The position numbers and the translations under genes were made by a program. Positions 1 through 11,068 of a stretch of DNA of 64,000 bases are shown here, piece after piece; positions within the stretch are counted from its first letter, which is position 1; each line of letters opens with the position of its first letter. Origin of the DNA: Pyrenophora tritici-repentis (lineage: Eukaryota; Ascomycota; Dothideomycetes; Pleosporales; Pleosporaceae); assembly GCF_003171515.1 (NCBI RefSeq), contig NC_089391.1:1860001-1924000 (forward strand), written 5' to 3'. The notes under the pieces are model-generated. The model did no database searches. It was not told the DNA's origin and saw only the letters and a list, made by a program, of their open reading frames with translations.

Positions 1-1396
1 GAAGGTCAAGAGCTTTGCCCTTCTTCCTGTGCTTCTTTTTATGTTGAAGAGCCTCCTTTAAGCCCTCGTTCTCATGCTTTAAAAGCTCATACTGCACAGA
101 GAGATGGTGAACGCTTGAGCGCAGCTTTCTTGCCTCATACTGATGGCTATCATTAACAGCAGCTCGTACTAGCCGATCGAGCTTTCTCCAGTCATGATCA
201 GAGAGCCCTGACGATGAGCTTCTCTCAGCTTCTGGCGTGCTAGCAAATCTACGAAGGATAACGTTGGCATCCATCGGCCAGATCCCAGTGGCTTCGAAGG
301 CCTTCAATATGAGGCTCTCTGTGAAGGAGGATATCCAGGCGCTCCAGAAGAGCGGGAAGAAGTCCCCTTTCTTGATTGGAATAAGGCCTTGAGCCTTATG
401 GAGATGGTTAGTGAGCTCGTTAGAGTAGGCTTGAGAGAGTGGCTTGAACAGCACTACATCTAGCGGCTGGAGCGTATGGGTCGAATGGGGAGGAAGGATC
501 ATGAGGAGGATCCTATGGCGATCGCAGTACTTAATAAACTCCATCGTGAGGTGAGATCCATGGCCATCAAGGATGAGCAATCTCCATCTACCTGATCGTT
601 GCTTTGTAGAGCGATCAAACACCTGCTCCAGCCAAGCTAGGCCTACGTTATCATTTGACCAGCCTGTTGGAGATGATGAGACAAAGACCTCATGTTCTCC
701 TGCCTTGATATCTTCTACCCAACTCGATCGTATAGCTCCATTTTTAGCTGCGTAGATAAGGGCTGGAGGCAGCGAGCTCCCATCAGCGCAGCAGCAGGCC
801 AGGACTGTCAGAAACTCGCGTGATCCATCCTGGAGAGATGCTCGAACCTCCTTCTTCTCCCATTGACGCCTGCTGAATATCCTCTTACTTCTGCCTATCA
901 AGCCAATTAAGAAGCCCTTCTCATCCATATTGTATATATCTCGAGCCTCTAGGTGATATTCGGTGATCTTTCGATGCAGCAGCTCGAAGTAGAGTCTATA
1001 CTTTGACTCAGAATCAGCCAGGTGGCGCGTACGATCCATGGCGCTGGTCCACTTTGAGATGAGATGGATCTCGTGTCGGTTGATGAAGCGAGTAACCCAG
1101 CTCTCGCTGAGCTGCTGATGGGCTACTTCTGATGAGAAATTCCTGACCATCTCTCGTGTAGGAGGAATGCCTCGCTTTGTGAGCTTTTCGATATATCTCA
1201 CAAGCTCTAGCTCTTGTTGTGGGTTGAGTTTCTGCTGGTTGAAGTTCTTGTCTCTTTCTGAGCTTGTCTGGCCCTGGTGCCTTCGGGTCAACGTAGATCT
1301 CACAACACCATGCTTAGCAGCAATTTTAGTATACGAGAACTGTTCTCCTGGCTCTAGATTTTCAATATCTTCAATCGCAGCTTGAATTGGGTCCAT
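1..1396 (-). CDS. pogo/Fot1-like DDE transposase, 3' end cut by window edge
   Basis: Open on the minus strand from an ATG at 1396 to the window edge, about 465 codons without a stop. It would cut and paste its own transposon in the nucleus. The N-terminus (MDPIQAAIEDIE, then FSYTKIAAKHGV and RSTLTRRHQG) is a psq-type helix-turn-helix, followed by a CENP-B/Tc5-type DNA-binding region (SWVTRFINRH). The DDE_1 catalytic core shows an aspartate in NMDEKGFLIG, a second in LLILDGHGSH and a third in LQPLDVVLFKPL, so the catalytic triad is present. The last visible part is a basic coiled-coil tail. It is clearly related to the copy at 35314-37167, but this one carries no internal stop in the visible part. 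Its C-terminal end and the second terminal repeat lie outside the window. Family assignment is firm; activity is unknown. Confidence 0.88.
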   Translation of the reverse strand, partial: MDPIQAAIEDIENLEPGEQFSYTKIAAKHGVVRSTLTRRHQGQTSSERDKNFNQQKLNPQQELELVRYIEKLTKRGIPPTREMVRNFSSEVAHQQLSESWVTRFINRHEIHLISKWTSAMDRTRHLADSESKYRLYFELLHRKITEYHLEARDIYNMDEKGFLIGLIGRSKRIFSRRQWEKKEVRASLQDGSREFLTVLACCCADGSSLPPALIYAAKNGAIRSSWVEDIKAGEHEVFVSSSPTGWSNDNVGLAWLEQVFDRSTKQRSGRWRLLILDGHGSHLTMEFIKYCDRHRILLMILPPHSTHTLQPLDVVLFKPLSQAYSNELTNHLHKAQGLIPIKKGDFFPLFWSAWISSFTESLILKAFEATGIWPMDANVILRRFASTPEAERSSSSGLSDHDWRKLDRLVRAAVNDSHQYEARKLRSSVHHLSVQYELLKHENEGLKEALQHKKKHRKKGKALDL

Positions 1397-1452
1397 ATTG
1401 GTGGAGTTAACGTGTGTTGAAGGTGAAGGGGTTTGACGTGTTTTGGTGTTCC

Positions 1453-1494
1453 CCGCGCATCACGCGAATCCGCGCATCACGCGCACGGACACGT
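1453..1494. repeat. Terminal inverted repeat with internal direct repeat
   Basis: The 14-mer CCGCGCATCACGCG occurs at 1453-1466 and again at 1470-1483, immediately inside the outer terminus. The second pogo-like element has the same arrangement with a different word (GGCTCAAAAC twice at 37236-37262). Duplicated terminal words like this are usual transposase-binding sites, which is an inference here. Confidence 0.65.
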
Positions 1495-1807
1495 TACCGC
1501 GGCAGCAGTGGAGCGAGGCTCCCTTAGCAGGCGATTGGCCATTAAAGAAGCAGTCAGCCGCCCTGTAGCCAGCAGGCATTTACATACATCAGAATGTGTC
1601 TATATGTTGGAAGCCATGTTTGGCCAAAAGTCAATAATATTATTACGTATCATCTAGCGCCGCGATATTGCGTCCTGCCTATTGCAGCTAGTGTGGCAAT
1701 GCTCCGCCCTTCACCCTTCTCAACATGCTTCTCTCTTCACAGAGTCTCGCAATCCCTATAAGCCCTAATAAAGCTTCGCATTGCAGCAAAGCTTGTATAT
1801 CCTTGCA

Positions 1808-2643
1808 ATGAGTGTCACAATGTCTTCCAACCCTTCGACTGTTCAGATGAGGTCCAAGGGCTTTCGCGATCTTCCGCTAGGTAACTACCGCGGCAACCTC
1901 GGCTTAACTCACTTTCAGCTTACACATCATTAGAGGTGCGCAACAGGATATATGCGATTATTACCAACAACAAGGAGCGTCTCATTGAGAAACATGTCAG
2001 CCGTCGCAGTACGACCACGACCAGCGATGCTTTTTGGGAAGCGCGTGGATACTACGGCTTGACCCAGGCTTCGCGCCAAACACGACAAGAGTTCCGCCAC
2101 TTGTACCTCAAAGACCGTGCGATCTCAGTACACATCCGTGACGCTCAGGATTACCTCGATACGATCTACCCGTCATCTGGAAATTGCGCGTTTGACCGCA
2201 ATGCGATTTCCCTCTGGCTCACTATCCGCACTGATGTGGAGCGACGCGGTAAATACGACACGCCCATCGAAATCCGCCCTCTCCTTCTGAGCCTATACAA
2301 CACGAACGGGCTCGAATTTGAATTCACTGGCAAGGGTGGTGCTCTCTTCAATGAGCTCTTCATTGGCTACGAAGCGGAGTGGAGGCAAGCTGTATCGAAC
2401 GAGTTCAAGAGTGTGGAGTTGAAGGAGCCAAGTGTTTTCGGCCTGCGACTGGTGCTGAATCCCAAATGTCGCACACCATGGATCAAGCAGTGTAAGATAT
2501 CTGTTACCAGGCTTCCGCATGTGCCCGAAGAGGCACTGCCATTCTTTAGTGCGCTTGGTCTCGATACAGAAGAGGATATGATCTTCGTAAGGAAGGGTGC
2601 GCCTAAGTGGCTACGCGGCGACTTCATCAAGGGATCCAAGTAA
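1808..2643 (+). CDS. F-box-like hypothetical protein, family member 1
   Basis: Two exons, 1808-1880 and 1934-2643, with a 53-bp intron (gtaact...cattag), giving 260 codons plus stop. Splicing restores the motif GFRDLPLEVRNRIY, the short F-box-like start (LP.E(V/I/L)RN.(I/V)Y) seen in many fungal proteins. Residues after it contain GLTQASRQTRQEFRHLYL and a YLDTIY segment, which also recur in the members at 20068-20610 and 26785-28240. F-box-like proteins of this type are usually annotated as uncharacterised; binding to Skp1 is not shown. No signal peptide or membrane segment is visible. The start was chosen because exon 1 supplies the motif; an internal ATG at 1820 is possible. Confidence 0.75.
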
Positions 2644-4299
2644 GCTTGGTGATATGGGCGCATTGTGCATAGAATCATGCTTTCTTTGGAGTTGACATTA
2701 AGGTTGCAGCTGGAGTACATCCAAACTTCTTTCTCCGATTTTTGTACGCATCGACGATACCGATGATCTAAATGTCTATGACACCAGTGATAGAATACGA
2801 ATCATATGCGAAGGGTTCTAAAATCTCACCAGGTATTCAAGTTTTAAGGTCCAAGGAGAGGGTGTCGTGAAGGTAAGCATCTGACGACGTAGGCCAAGAT
2901 TGTCCAAGACCGAACTTACCCACCCGGCAGCCGAAGTGACGATGATACGCCTGCAGCTGCACATCGTCTGTATCCTACCCAACCGATGTCGGAGCATCGT
3001 AGACAAGTACCTCCGACCAGCGAACGGAAAATGTCTCAGGTTACCGCAAGCGTTCCGTCATCGTAGAGCCTGGCCCAACAGACAGCCGCGCGTTCTACCG
3101 AGTCATCCGATGCGATTTCCCACATACGACTACGACTTCGTGAACTTTACAACTGGTCGCTCGCTACCGAATCATCCCCAGAGAGATGTGGTCGAACACA
3201 TATAGCAACTGGATGCATATACGAGGTTGTCGTCAATGTTCCATGTGCCGTACGAGCCATACGCGTCACTTCGGGCCTTCAAACGAACGCGACACTCTGG
3301 TACGTGCTTGTCAAAGAGACATGTACACTTAAATGAGCCTGACATCAGGCATGCACGGAGCTTCTTTGCTACCTTGGGCTGTCAAAGGCGAGCATTGCCT
3401 ACACCAGCCTTCTACATGTGCCTTTTAACCATATCGCAGGTTCGTTAACGGTTCTAAGCATGCGTATACCGGCCTTGCATTGAATTGAGGTGTGGGGTTC
3501 TGTTTGGGTGGTAAAAATTTGGTTTGTTGACAGTCTAGCCCCCATCTCTGGAATCAGCCTGGCCTGAAATAAATAGTCGTTAATGGTCTCGAAGCACAGT
3601 TTGGAATAGCTGACGTTTCAGAAGCGCTAGCGAATAAACCTCCGCATCCCTGTTGCAATTCAATACACCCTCCTTCTCGTAGCAAGGAAAAGTAGTCCTT
3701 TCCAGAAGGATTGCTCGTGTCTAGAATCCTATGAGTGGTCGCCGGACCATCTTTCCGGCAGAAGCCCCACAAGCTCATGAGTGGGTGAACATGACTTTAA
3801 CCATCTCATCTTTCGATCCAATCGTCCCTTCAGCTGGCCCGTCCAAGCGGTCAATATCTTCTTTGTCGGCGCAATTGTGAATAGTGGCACACGGGAGGCC
3901 GGCGGTAAATTGGTGAGAGTAGTCGGAGCCGAGAAGAACCCGAAGTAACCTACATGGCACTTGCATATAAGGCCCGCGACCATTGGAAGGAATGCTTATA
4001 TGCATTTTTATGCGTCATCTTGTACATTTCAGGAGGCTCGAGCAACGTAAAAGAAAGGTAAGCGAAAAGCGCAAAACTCGCATGCGCCACGGAAACCGGC
4101 AAGCTAGCCGCTCTTAGCCGGGAAGCGTGAGCCACATGACGTGAGCCACAGTTCCGCTCTTTCCGCACCGCCCCGGTTCACGCCAATCACACAAGTCCAT
4201 GCGCCATACAAGCTATACCAAGATGCGAAAGAGTGGCGCCCGGGTAACGGTGCGTCTGCAGATTGATGGCGCGGCTAGTCAAGCTTTGTGAAGTAGTGC
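2644..4299. other. Intergenic, no supported gene
   Basis: About 1.65 kb between the F-box-like gene and the WW-domain gene. Open frames here are short, overlap on both strands and show no recognisable motif. I see no tRNA, terminal repeat or transposon remnant that I can support. Confidence 0.5.
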
Positions 4300-4461
4300 A
4301 TGTGGCTTACGCATGCTTGGAAAGGGATCGTGGTACATTATATATGGCGCCTACCCCCAGGTGTGGCGGTGGAACCGTTCACACGACGAGGTCAATTACG
4401 CTATCAGGATAACCAAGACTCTATTCCAACACAGAAGCCGATCGAAATCGATACAAAAGAG

Positions 4462-5103
4462 ATGGCCAACATGTCCTTCGACGCCTACATCCAACGCGCA
4501 GACGACTACATCACCAAGCAAATCCACAAGTACGAGCAACAGAAACGAGGAAGAAGATCTCCACCCCGCGCAAACGGGTACCAGCAAATGCCTCCCCAAG
4601 GCCCACACCACAGACAGCAATCATCACAGGGTGGCTATCCCGGAAGCCCGGCCCCACAAGGCGGTCAATACGCTCAACCACCCGCCACTCCCATGGTACC
4701 ACACGGATGGTCCCAAGAGTTCGATCCTCGCAGTCAAAAATGGTATTACGTCGACAGATCAACGGGGAGAAGTCAATGGAACCCACCATCCCACGCACCG
4801 CCGCGCGCATCAACGTTTCAGCCTGATGCCACAATGCCCAGTCCACATCACCTCTACACCCGAGAAGACGAGAACCGAGCACGGTCAAATTCGCACCCGC
4901 AACGCCCTACGTCTAGCCCAGGTGAGCATGGACAACATTTAAATCCTCCTCAGCATGGTGGTCATGGATCTGGCAGACTAAGTCCTTCGATGCAGCTGCC
5001 TCCGGGGTCGCACCTGGATTTGAGTACAGGGAGGGTTGTCAGTGGTATGTTTCCTGAGGTGCAGAATCAAAAAAGCTGGGCACAGTCGTTGCAGAGGATA
5101 TGA
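4462..5103 (+). CDS. WW-domain protein, Pro/Gln-rich
   Basis: Single-exon reading frame. The frame is open from an ATG at 4300, but the run from MANMSFDAYIQRADDYI is more protein-like, so I choose ATG 4462 (4471 is also possible), giving 213 residues. One WW domain is present: HGWSQEFDPRSQKWYYVD followed by STGRSQWNPP, with both signature tryptophans, the central YY and the closing proline. WW domains bind proline-rich ligands. The rest is disordered, rich in Pro, Gln, His and Ser. The N-terminal helix (DAYIQRADDYITKQIHKYEQQ) is likely a short coiled coil. Partner and process are unknown. It is the last host gene before the copia element. Confidence 0.75.
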   Translation: MANMSFDAYIQRADDYITKQIHKYEQQKRGRRSPPRANGYQQMPPQGPHHRQQSSQGGYPGSPAPQGGQYAQPPATPMVPHGWSQEFDPRSQKWYYVDRSTGRSQWNPPSHAPPRASTFQPDATMPSPHHLYTREDENRARSNSHPQRPTSSPGEHGQHLNPPQHGGHGSGRLSPSMQLPPGSHLDLSTGRVVSGMFPEVQNQKSWAQSLQRI

Positions 5104-5757
5104 GTGCTGGGGCAGGGTTCCACTTGGGCATAGAAGAGAGGGGTGATGAGTAGAGTTGAAGACATGGTACACGTTCTACGGAATAGGGAGTTGTTATTTT
5201 GGGCCTGCGGGACACCGGATGGTCCGTTTTCTGTGAATCATGCATAATGTATAGATAAACGTTTTCATTGAGATGAATACGTGATAGACCTTCAACTATA
5301 ACAACTGTAAAATGCGCCTCCTGGAGAGTCGTTGGGTCACAAAATCCTTTACCAAATTGATGCCTTGAATATTATGAGGCGATGTCGGATCACAGATATC
5401 AACGATATCTCAGCCACGCGATCGGCCGCACTAATCTCGGTCACGCGAGCAGGCGCACTGATCGCGGCGTCCGAGCAGCGCTCAGACCAGACCTCCTATA
5501 TCTAGCTCTTCCATAGTTCCCCTTCACACGAAAAAAATCAGAACCATCACCGAACAGAATGCATTACTAGTTATCGTTATTTCCTTTCAGCACTAGTGCT
5601 ACAGCCCTACCAACACCTATATTATTATTATTATTGTTATTGTTCCATTTAGAGTCCTTTTCAGTCAGAGACTATGCAAGACTTTGGCCTAGGCCGTTCT
5701 ATATAGGTGTTTTCTGTATGTGGTTTCTTTAGGGTAGTACAATTTGGGGAATGTTTT
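5104..5757. other. Intergenic, left flank of the copia insertion
   Basis: Holds a 27-bp imperfect tandem duplication at 5414-5440 and 5441-5467 and a short ATT run near 5619-5640, and ends with GTTTT (5753-5757), the target duplication of the copia element. No coding frame is supported. Confidence 0.6.
5414..5467. repeat. 27-bp imperfect tandem duplication
   Basis: Two adjacent units share the pattern CACGCGA.C.GGC.GCACT.ATC.CGG. No function is apparent. Confidence 0.6.
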
Positions 5758-5974
5758 TGTCAGATATTCACTCTTATCTGGAATACTGATGAAATGGGTA
5801 ATGATCGTGATGATATTGATTATTGATTGTGTTTTTGGTTCTGTCTACGGTTGTGGGCACACCTGGGGGGTGCCAAGCCTTCCTGTGATCCGATTGGCTC
5901 TCTCAGATGCCGGGTCGCGCTAGTCTAACCCAGCGTCTGTACGCTCTCATCTTCAACAGTGCTATTATCTGACA
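5758..5974 (-). repeat. 3' LTR of the copia element
   Basis: 217 bp, begins TGTCAGATA and ends TATCTGACA, so the LTR itself has 9-bp inverted ends with TG...CA termini. It reads identical to 10852-11068. Confidence 0.93.
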
Positions 5975-6024
5975 CACCCCTTCAGCTTGGACGCTCTTCA
6001 CGCTTGCAAGCTGGGCACTTAGTC

Positions 6025-8451
6025 CTACTCAAGGCTTACCACGAGATTTTCAAGTTTCTCTTGAATTTCTTCGAGCGGTGCCGAGTTTCTCGCCAGGATT
6101 TCCTTAGCGGGGACTAGTCCTAGTTGTTCTAGGAATTCTGGCCATTTGTTTGGTGGCAATGATTTGGTGAGACCGTCGGCGATCATATCCGCGGTAGGTA
6201 TGTACTCTACGGAGATCCGGCCTGTCGACACCTCCTGTCTGATCCAGTGATTGTGTATGTCGACATGTCTGAGTTTGGTTTGAAGCTTTGAGACCTCCTC
6301 GGTGACTAGGCGAATAGTCTGTTTGTTGTCGCATTGAATAGTGATACTAGGGGTGTCAAGCTGGATATTCAGCTCCTTGAGGAGACGGGACAGGAATAGA
6401 GCTTCCTTGGCTACTTGAGATAGAGCGAGGAGCTCGGCTTCTGTCGTTGATGTTGTGACAGTGTCTTGTTTGTTAGCTTTCCATGCGATGAGTCCATTGA
6501 AGAGCTTGATCGCGTAGCCCTGTGAGCTCTTCCTGTCTAGGGTATTGTCGGCAAAGGAAGCATCGCTGGCTATCTGTAGTCCAGCGCCTCCTCCGAGTTG
6601 TAGCGCGAGGTGCTTTGTCGCTAGTAGATATTGGAGGACTCGGTCGGCAGCGTCATGGTGCTCCGGTCCTGGGTTGGAGAGAAAGCGGGCGAGCCGCGAC
6701 GTCGCAAAGGCGATGTCTGGTCTAGTGGTCACGGCTGCGAAGAGGAGCGAGCCTATCTTGCGCTGGTATTTGTTGATCTCTGATGGGGAGGCGAGGCCGT
6801 CTCTTGGTAGTAGTTCGGCAGTCGCCATCGGCGTGTCGTGTCTAATGTCGGTACGGTCGGCCAGTCTGCTGATCTTGTCTGCGTAGGCCGCCTGCGATAG
6901 CTGGATCGTCCGCGCCTTTCGGTCTCGGATAATCTCGACGCCGAGGAACCATTGTAAGTCGTTTCCCCCAGTAAAGAGGTATCTGTCCTGGAGGCGGGCA
7001 ATTGCCTGCTGGGCGGATTGCTCCATGTCTTTGTGGTATGCGAGTATGATGTCGTCCACGTAGAAGAAGATAATGATGCCGTCTTTGATGAGACAGCAGG
7101 GTTCGTGCGGTACTTCCTGGAACCCGAGTTCTTTGAGAGTGCCTGTGAACTCTTTCTGCCAGAGGAGCGGGGATATGCGCAGTCCATACAATGCCTTGTT
7201 GAGCTTAAGTATAGTGCCTGGCTTCTGATGGCCGCGTGGCATTCTCATGAATACTTCTCGGTCTATTGTCGCATGCACGAAGGCGTTTGCCACGTCGTAC
7301 TGTTTGAGCTCTAGGTCGTACTTTGCCGCAATTGCGGTTAGCATTCGGAACGACCGGCTTGCGAGTGTTGCCGCGTAGGTGTCTTGCGATGTGATGTTTC
7401 GCTGCTGATCACCGCGGACGACTAGTCGTGCCTTGCACTTGAGTAGTCGGTGATGCTTGTCAAGTTTGTAGGTGTATACCCACATGCAGCCCAGGATTTG
7501 TTGTCCTGTTTGCTTGATTTTCTTTATGGGGAACTCTGTCCATGAGTTCATTTGATAGTGGCTTGCTAGATGGGACTGTTCTGCTTCTTTGAATAGTTCT
7601 CCCATTGGGTGGTCCTCAAGCTTAGTTCGGCATGTTGGCAGAGGTGGTAGCTGGCTGCGATGGGGCTTCAAGCCTTTGGCGAGCATTCTCACAATCGCAG
7701 CCTTGTCCATAGCTACTCCTCTGTATTCTCCAACCTTTCCGGCCTGGGTACCCGCCATGAACGCTGCTGCCCATGGGGCAGTCTTAGGGGTTCCTTGTCG
7801 ATCCTTCTCATCTAGCGATGCTCCTGCCATTAGCCGCGCGAGCAACGCTGCGGGTGGCGGTGTCGCCGGAGGTGTCGGGTAGCTGTCCCGGATTTTTCTC
7901 CCTTGATAGTATCCTGGCTGGTCGCCCTCGCTGTCCTGAGCGAGTGACTCCTCCGGTGGACTGTCCTCATAGAAGGACTCCGTCTCTGGTTGCTGCGCTG
8001 GTGTTGGCAGCTCAATGGTCCTCACGTGTGTCGCGATTTCTTCTAGCGTATTGTGCATGAGGTTGTCCATTAGGTCTTCGGTTTTGCCATCGAAAATTGA
8101 CTGTTCGTCGAAGACGACGTCTCTAGTGCTCATCACTTTGGCGAGTGACGGTATCCAGATTCGGTAGATGTTTGATGACCGGTATCCGACTAGGTATCCG
8201 ATCCATGCCTTTGGGTCGAGGCGTTGTAGGCGCGACTTCCCTCTGTGGGTGTCGTCTGTCATGGCGAAAGCTTTGCAGCCATATGCCTTAAGGTGAGTGA
8301 GGTTTGGTTTTCGGAGAGATGTGACTATTCCGTTGCTGAAAGCTACTCGTGTGAAGAAGACTTCGTATGGTGTCTTCCAGTGATTGTTGTAGTTTGGGGT
8401 TCTGTTGTAGAGATAGACTGCGGCTCGAGTGATTTCTGGCCACAGTTCCAA
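6025..8451 (-). pseudogene. copia pol: reverse transcriptase and RNase H part
   Basis: The longest open section of the polyprotein, 808 codons. It starts with the end of integrase (ELWPEITRAAVYLYNRTP), then a linker, then the RVT_2 reverse transcriptase with the QYDVANAFVH motif and the catalytic YVDD box, and an RNase H1-type domain at the end (ASDASFADN, TSTTEAELLAL, CDNKQTI). It would copy genomic RNA into DNA in the virus-like particle. It is one frame away from the integrase section (one base appears lost near 8455-8465), so it is only part of the original gene. The ATG at 8451 is internal, not a natural start. Confidence 0.88.
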
Positions 8452-9532
8452 GAGAGATTGGCGTCAAGTCGCATTGCGCGTGCCTTCTCCTTGTTTACAC
8501 CCCCTGAGCGCTCGGCTCCACCGTTTTGTGCCTGTGTGTCTGGGGCTGAGGGCTCGACTCTGATGCCCTGTGTTGCCAGCCATCGCTCGACATCTGGCTT
8601 AACAGTTGTGATCTCGTTGTCAGACTCTATGGTCTTAACGGATATGTTGTAATGGTTCTTCATAAATAAGAAGAAAGTTGTGAGCAGCCGGATAATGGAC
8701 TTGGCTGTCCGGTTGTCGGTAAAGTATAGGTCCCATTGGAGGCCTGAGAAACGATCGGTAATGAGCATTTGGCTCTTCTCTTTTGTGATCGCCTGGACTT
8801 CGTATGTATGGAAGTCGATAGCAAGTCGCTCTCCTGGGCCTTCGTCGTTTGTTCGTGGTAGGCGTCGTATCTGTCTCTTGGACTTGGCTCTTCCGCAGGA
8901 GTCGCATTGTACTGTCGTCACCCCTTGAACTCGCACCCCCTCAGACTGCTGCACGAGATGCTCGATTGCTGCTGGTCCTGGGTGGCCGAGTCTCTTGTGC
9001 CATAGCATCGCTGAAGCCTTCTTTGGTCCTCTCTGCGTGCGTGTTGTGATGGCTCTTGTATGGACAAATGCCTGGGGTAGAGGACTGTACTCTAATACCC
9101 ACTGGCCAAAGGTTTCTGAGAGGTTGCCAATAACTTGATCGTCTGGTCCTCGTAGGTTAGTTGGGTTTGATTTGGTATCCCACCAGATTCCTCTCTGCCG
9201 TAGCAGTCGGAAGGACACTAGATTGCATACGATCTCTGGGCAGATTGCCACATCTCGCAGCACTAGCTTTGTTGTCCCATGCTGATGTTGCAGCGTGATG
9301 TCTGTGGTCCCGTATCCCCGTATCCAAATCTTTATACTACCAGCCCATATGTAGTCTCCTAATGATGACGGGCGGTAGTTGTATATCCGATCTGGATTGT
9401 TTGTGATGTGGCACGTCGCTCCTGAATCGAGAATGAATGATCGTGCGAGAGGGTACGTGTGCTCGGCTGTCCCACTCCGTGCGATGGTAGTGAGCGCGGC
9501 GTCTACGTCCGTAATCTTTCGGCCTTCTAGTC
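8343..9532 (-). pseudogene. copia pol: protease and integrase part
   Basis: Same frame from about 9532 to 8343. It begins after a TGA near 9531-9533. It shows the aspartic protease motif LDSGATCHITNN (near 9440), the integrase zinc finger HKRLGHPGPAAIEHL...CDSCGRAK, and the integrase core with AIDFHTYE, ITDRFSG and ESDNEIT. The frame leaves the integrase near 8455 and runs into an unrelated tail. The stop reads as a single lesion in otherwise continuous coding sequence. Confidence 0.85.
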
Positions 9533-9673
9533 ATTCGATTGGTGACTGAGAGAGATCTGGGGTCGGTGTATGTGATTGCTTCAGCACTGGTGTGCGAGTA
9601 CGGGGTCTGCTTTGTCCGCGGATTAGCCCTTGAAACGATGAATCATGTATGCGTCTGAACTTAATGAGCTCGC

Positions 9674-10816
9674 TTATTGTCTCATTAGGTTGCCACCATT
9701 CTGGGGCAGTCTCTGGGTAGAGATAAAAGCATGTTCTGATGCTATGATGTTGTCCACATGCTTGGCATTGTACTCCAGCAGTGGTGAAAGAGTCTTGTTC
9801 TGAAGATCTCTTAAGCGTGGACTTTGTGCTTCCAGCTTGTACGTTGGTATTGGGGTCTGCCCCAGTTCGGCGTTGTTTACGAGGACGTCCCGGTACGTTG
9901 TTAGCGGGGTCTGCCCCGGTTTCATTTTTGTCGATGGCGCGGATTTCGAACTATGAGGCGTCCCTGATAGCTCCTGGTCGTATTCACCGCCAGCAAGAGT
10001 TGATCCATATGGTCCATCGTAAGCTGCCATAGCTGCTTTGTGCTTCCCTGATCTAAGGGGATGGTTTATCATCATATGCTCTCGGAACCGTTTCATCATC
10101 TCCTTCCGGCTCATGCCTACTGCCCCACGACCATTATCCTGAAAATTGGTGGCCCATATGGGTGCAGTTTTATTGACGGCTGCCAGGAAGTCTTTTGTTG
10201 TTGTGCTAAGCTGGGATAGCTCGGGGACATTGTACGTCTCCGCGTGGGTTGCGGCTTGGTCATACTCAGCCAGCCACGTGTCCCATTGCGCCGCGCTTCT
10301 CATGGGCCGTAGGGCCGCAAGATAGCGCTCGCGTGCTCGGTCTTTCTCAGTCTCGTCATCAACCCCAACGGTCAGTTGTAGGTTGGCAATCCACTCGCGT
10401 AATGTCTTGTCTGGGAGACAGCATGTGCGTAGTAGGTGTGGTGACACGCTTGATTGAATCAAGGTCATGATATGTTGGAAGCTCGATTGCTCCTTTTCGT
10501 ACCGGTGTCGGTCGCTCTTGTACTGCTCCATCGACATACGATAGTACTCAAGATCTTCTTTGAATGCCTTTTGCCCGCTGCTAGACAGCTCGCTTAGGCG
10601 CTCTGGTTCTCCAATGCCAGCAGCTGCTTGGTAGTTAGCGAATACTGGGATTCTAATGTCTTTTGGCTCCCGTAGGGGCTGAGTGGTAGATTTTGGGTTA
10701 ATCTTATCCCAAATATTGTGCGCTACGCAACGCGCTTGTAGTTGCAGCATCCATCCGGTGTAGTCTGACTGGTCGCGTAAAGTCACGGTCGCGTCGCGGG
10801 TGGTAAATGTGGTCAT
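9674..10816 (-). pseudogene. copia gag part
   Basis: Starts with an ATG 35 bp inside the right LTR and runs 380 codons. It contains a UBN2/DUF4219-like Gag start (LRDQSDYTGWMLQLQARC) and the helical Gag core. The authentic frame changes by -1 around 9925-9960: the neighbouring frame then carries a knuckle-like CQACGQHHSIRTC and FYLYPETAPEWW, while the original frame reads meaningless sequence to 9674. The shift could be a lesion or a -1 ribosomal slip on the A5 tract (minus strand, 9925-9929). Confidence 0.8.
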
Positions 10817-10851
10817 TTTGGTAAGTAGGTAAAGGTAGTGAGACTCTTAAT

Positions 10852-11068
10852 TGTCAGATATTCACTCTTATCTGGAATACTGATGAAATGGGTAATGATC
10901 GTGATGATATTGATTATTGATTGTGTTTTTGGTTCTGTCTACGGTTGTGGGCACACCTGGGGGGTGCCAAGCCTTCCTGTGATCCGATTGGCTCTCTCAG
11001 ATGCCGGGTCGCGCTAGTCTAACCCAGCGTCTGTACGCTCTCATCTTCAACAGTGCTATTATCTGACA
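10852..11068 (-). repeat. 5' LTR of the copia element
   Basis: 217 bp, reads identical to 5758-5974. The base sequence just inside it (ATTAAGAGTCTC on the minus strand) is where a primer-binding site would lie; I could not match it to a tRNA. Confidence 0.93.

Larger units (their letters stand above)
1..1494 (-). mobile_element. pogo-like DNA transposon, one end visible
   Basis: The transposase at 1-1396 is followed on its 5' side by a GC-rich terminus ending GCGCACGGACACGT next to TA at 1495-1496. Read from the outside in, it resembles the 24-bp terminus of the second pogo-like element (35241-35264) through the shared core TGTCCGTGCGCG. TA is the usual target of this superfamily. The other terminus is beyond position 1, so length and target duplication cannot be checked here. 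Confidence 0.7.
5758..11068 (-). mobile_element. Complete Ty1/copia LTR retrotransposon, coding region damaged
   Basis: A 5,311-bp element with two 217-bp LTRs, flanked by the 5-bp target duplication GTTTT (5753-5757 and 11069-11073). The polyprotein runs on the minus strand in the order Gag, protease, integrase, reverse transcriptase, RNase H, the Ty1/copia order (integrase before reverse transcriptase). A purine tract (GAAGGGGTG on the minus strand) lies directly before the left LTR. The coding region needs two one-base frame changes and reads through one TGA, so this copy cannot make a normal polyprotein. The LTRs read as identical, so insertion was recent. Confidence 0.93.

Noticed and set aside
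8450..8470. Programmed frameshift inside copia integrase
   Set aside because: No slippery site; one T missing in a TCTCTT run explains the change, and shifts inside integrase are not a feature of copia elements.
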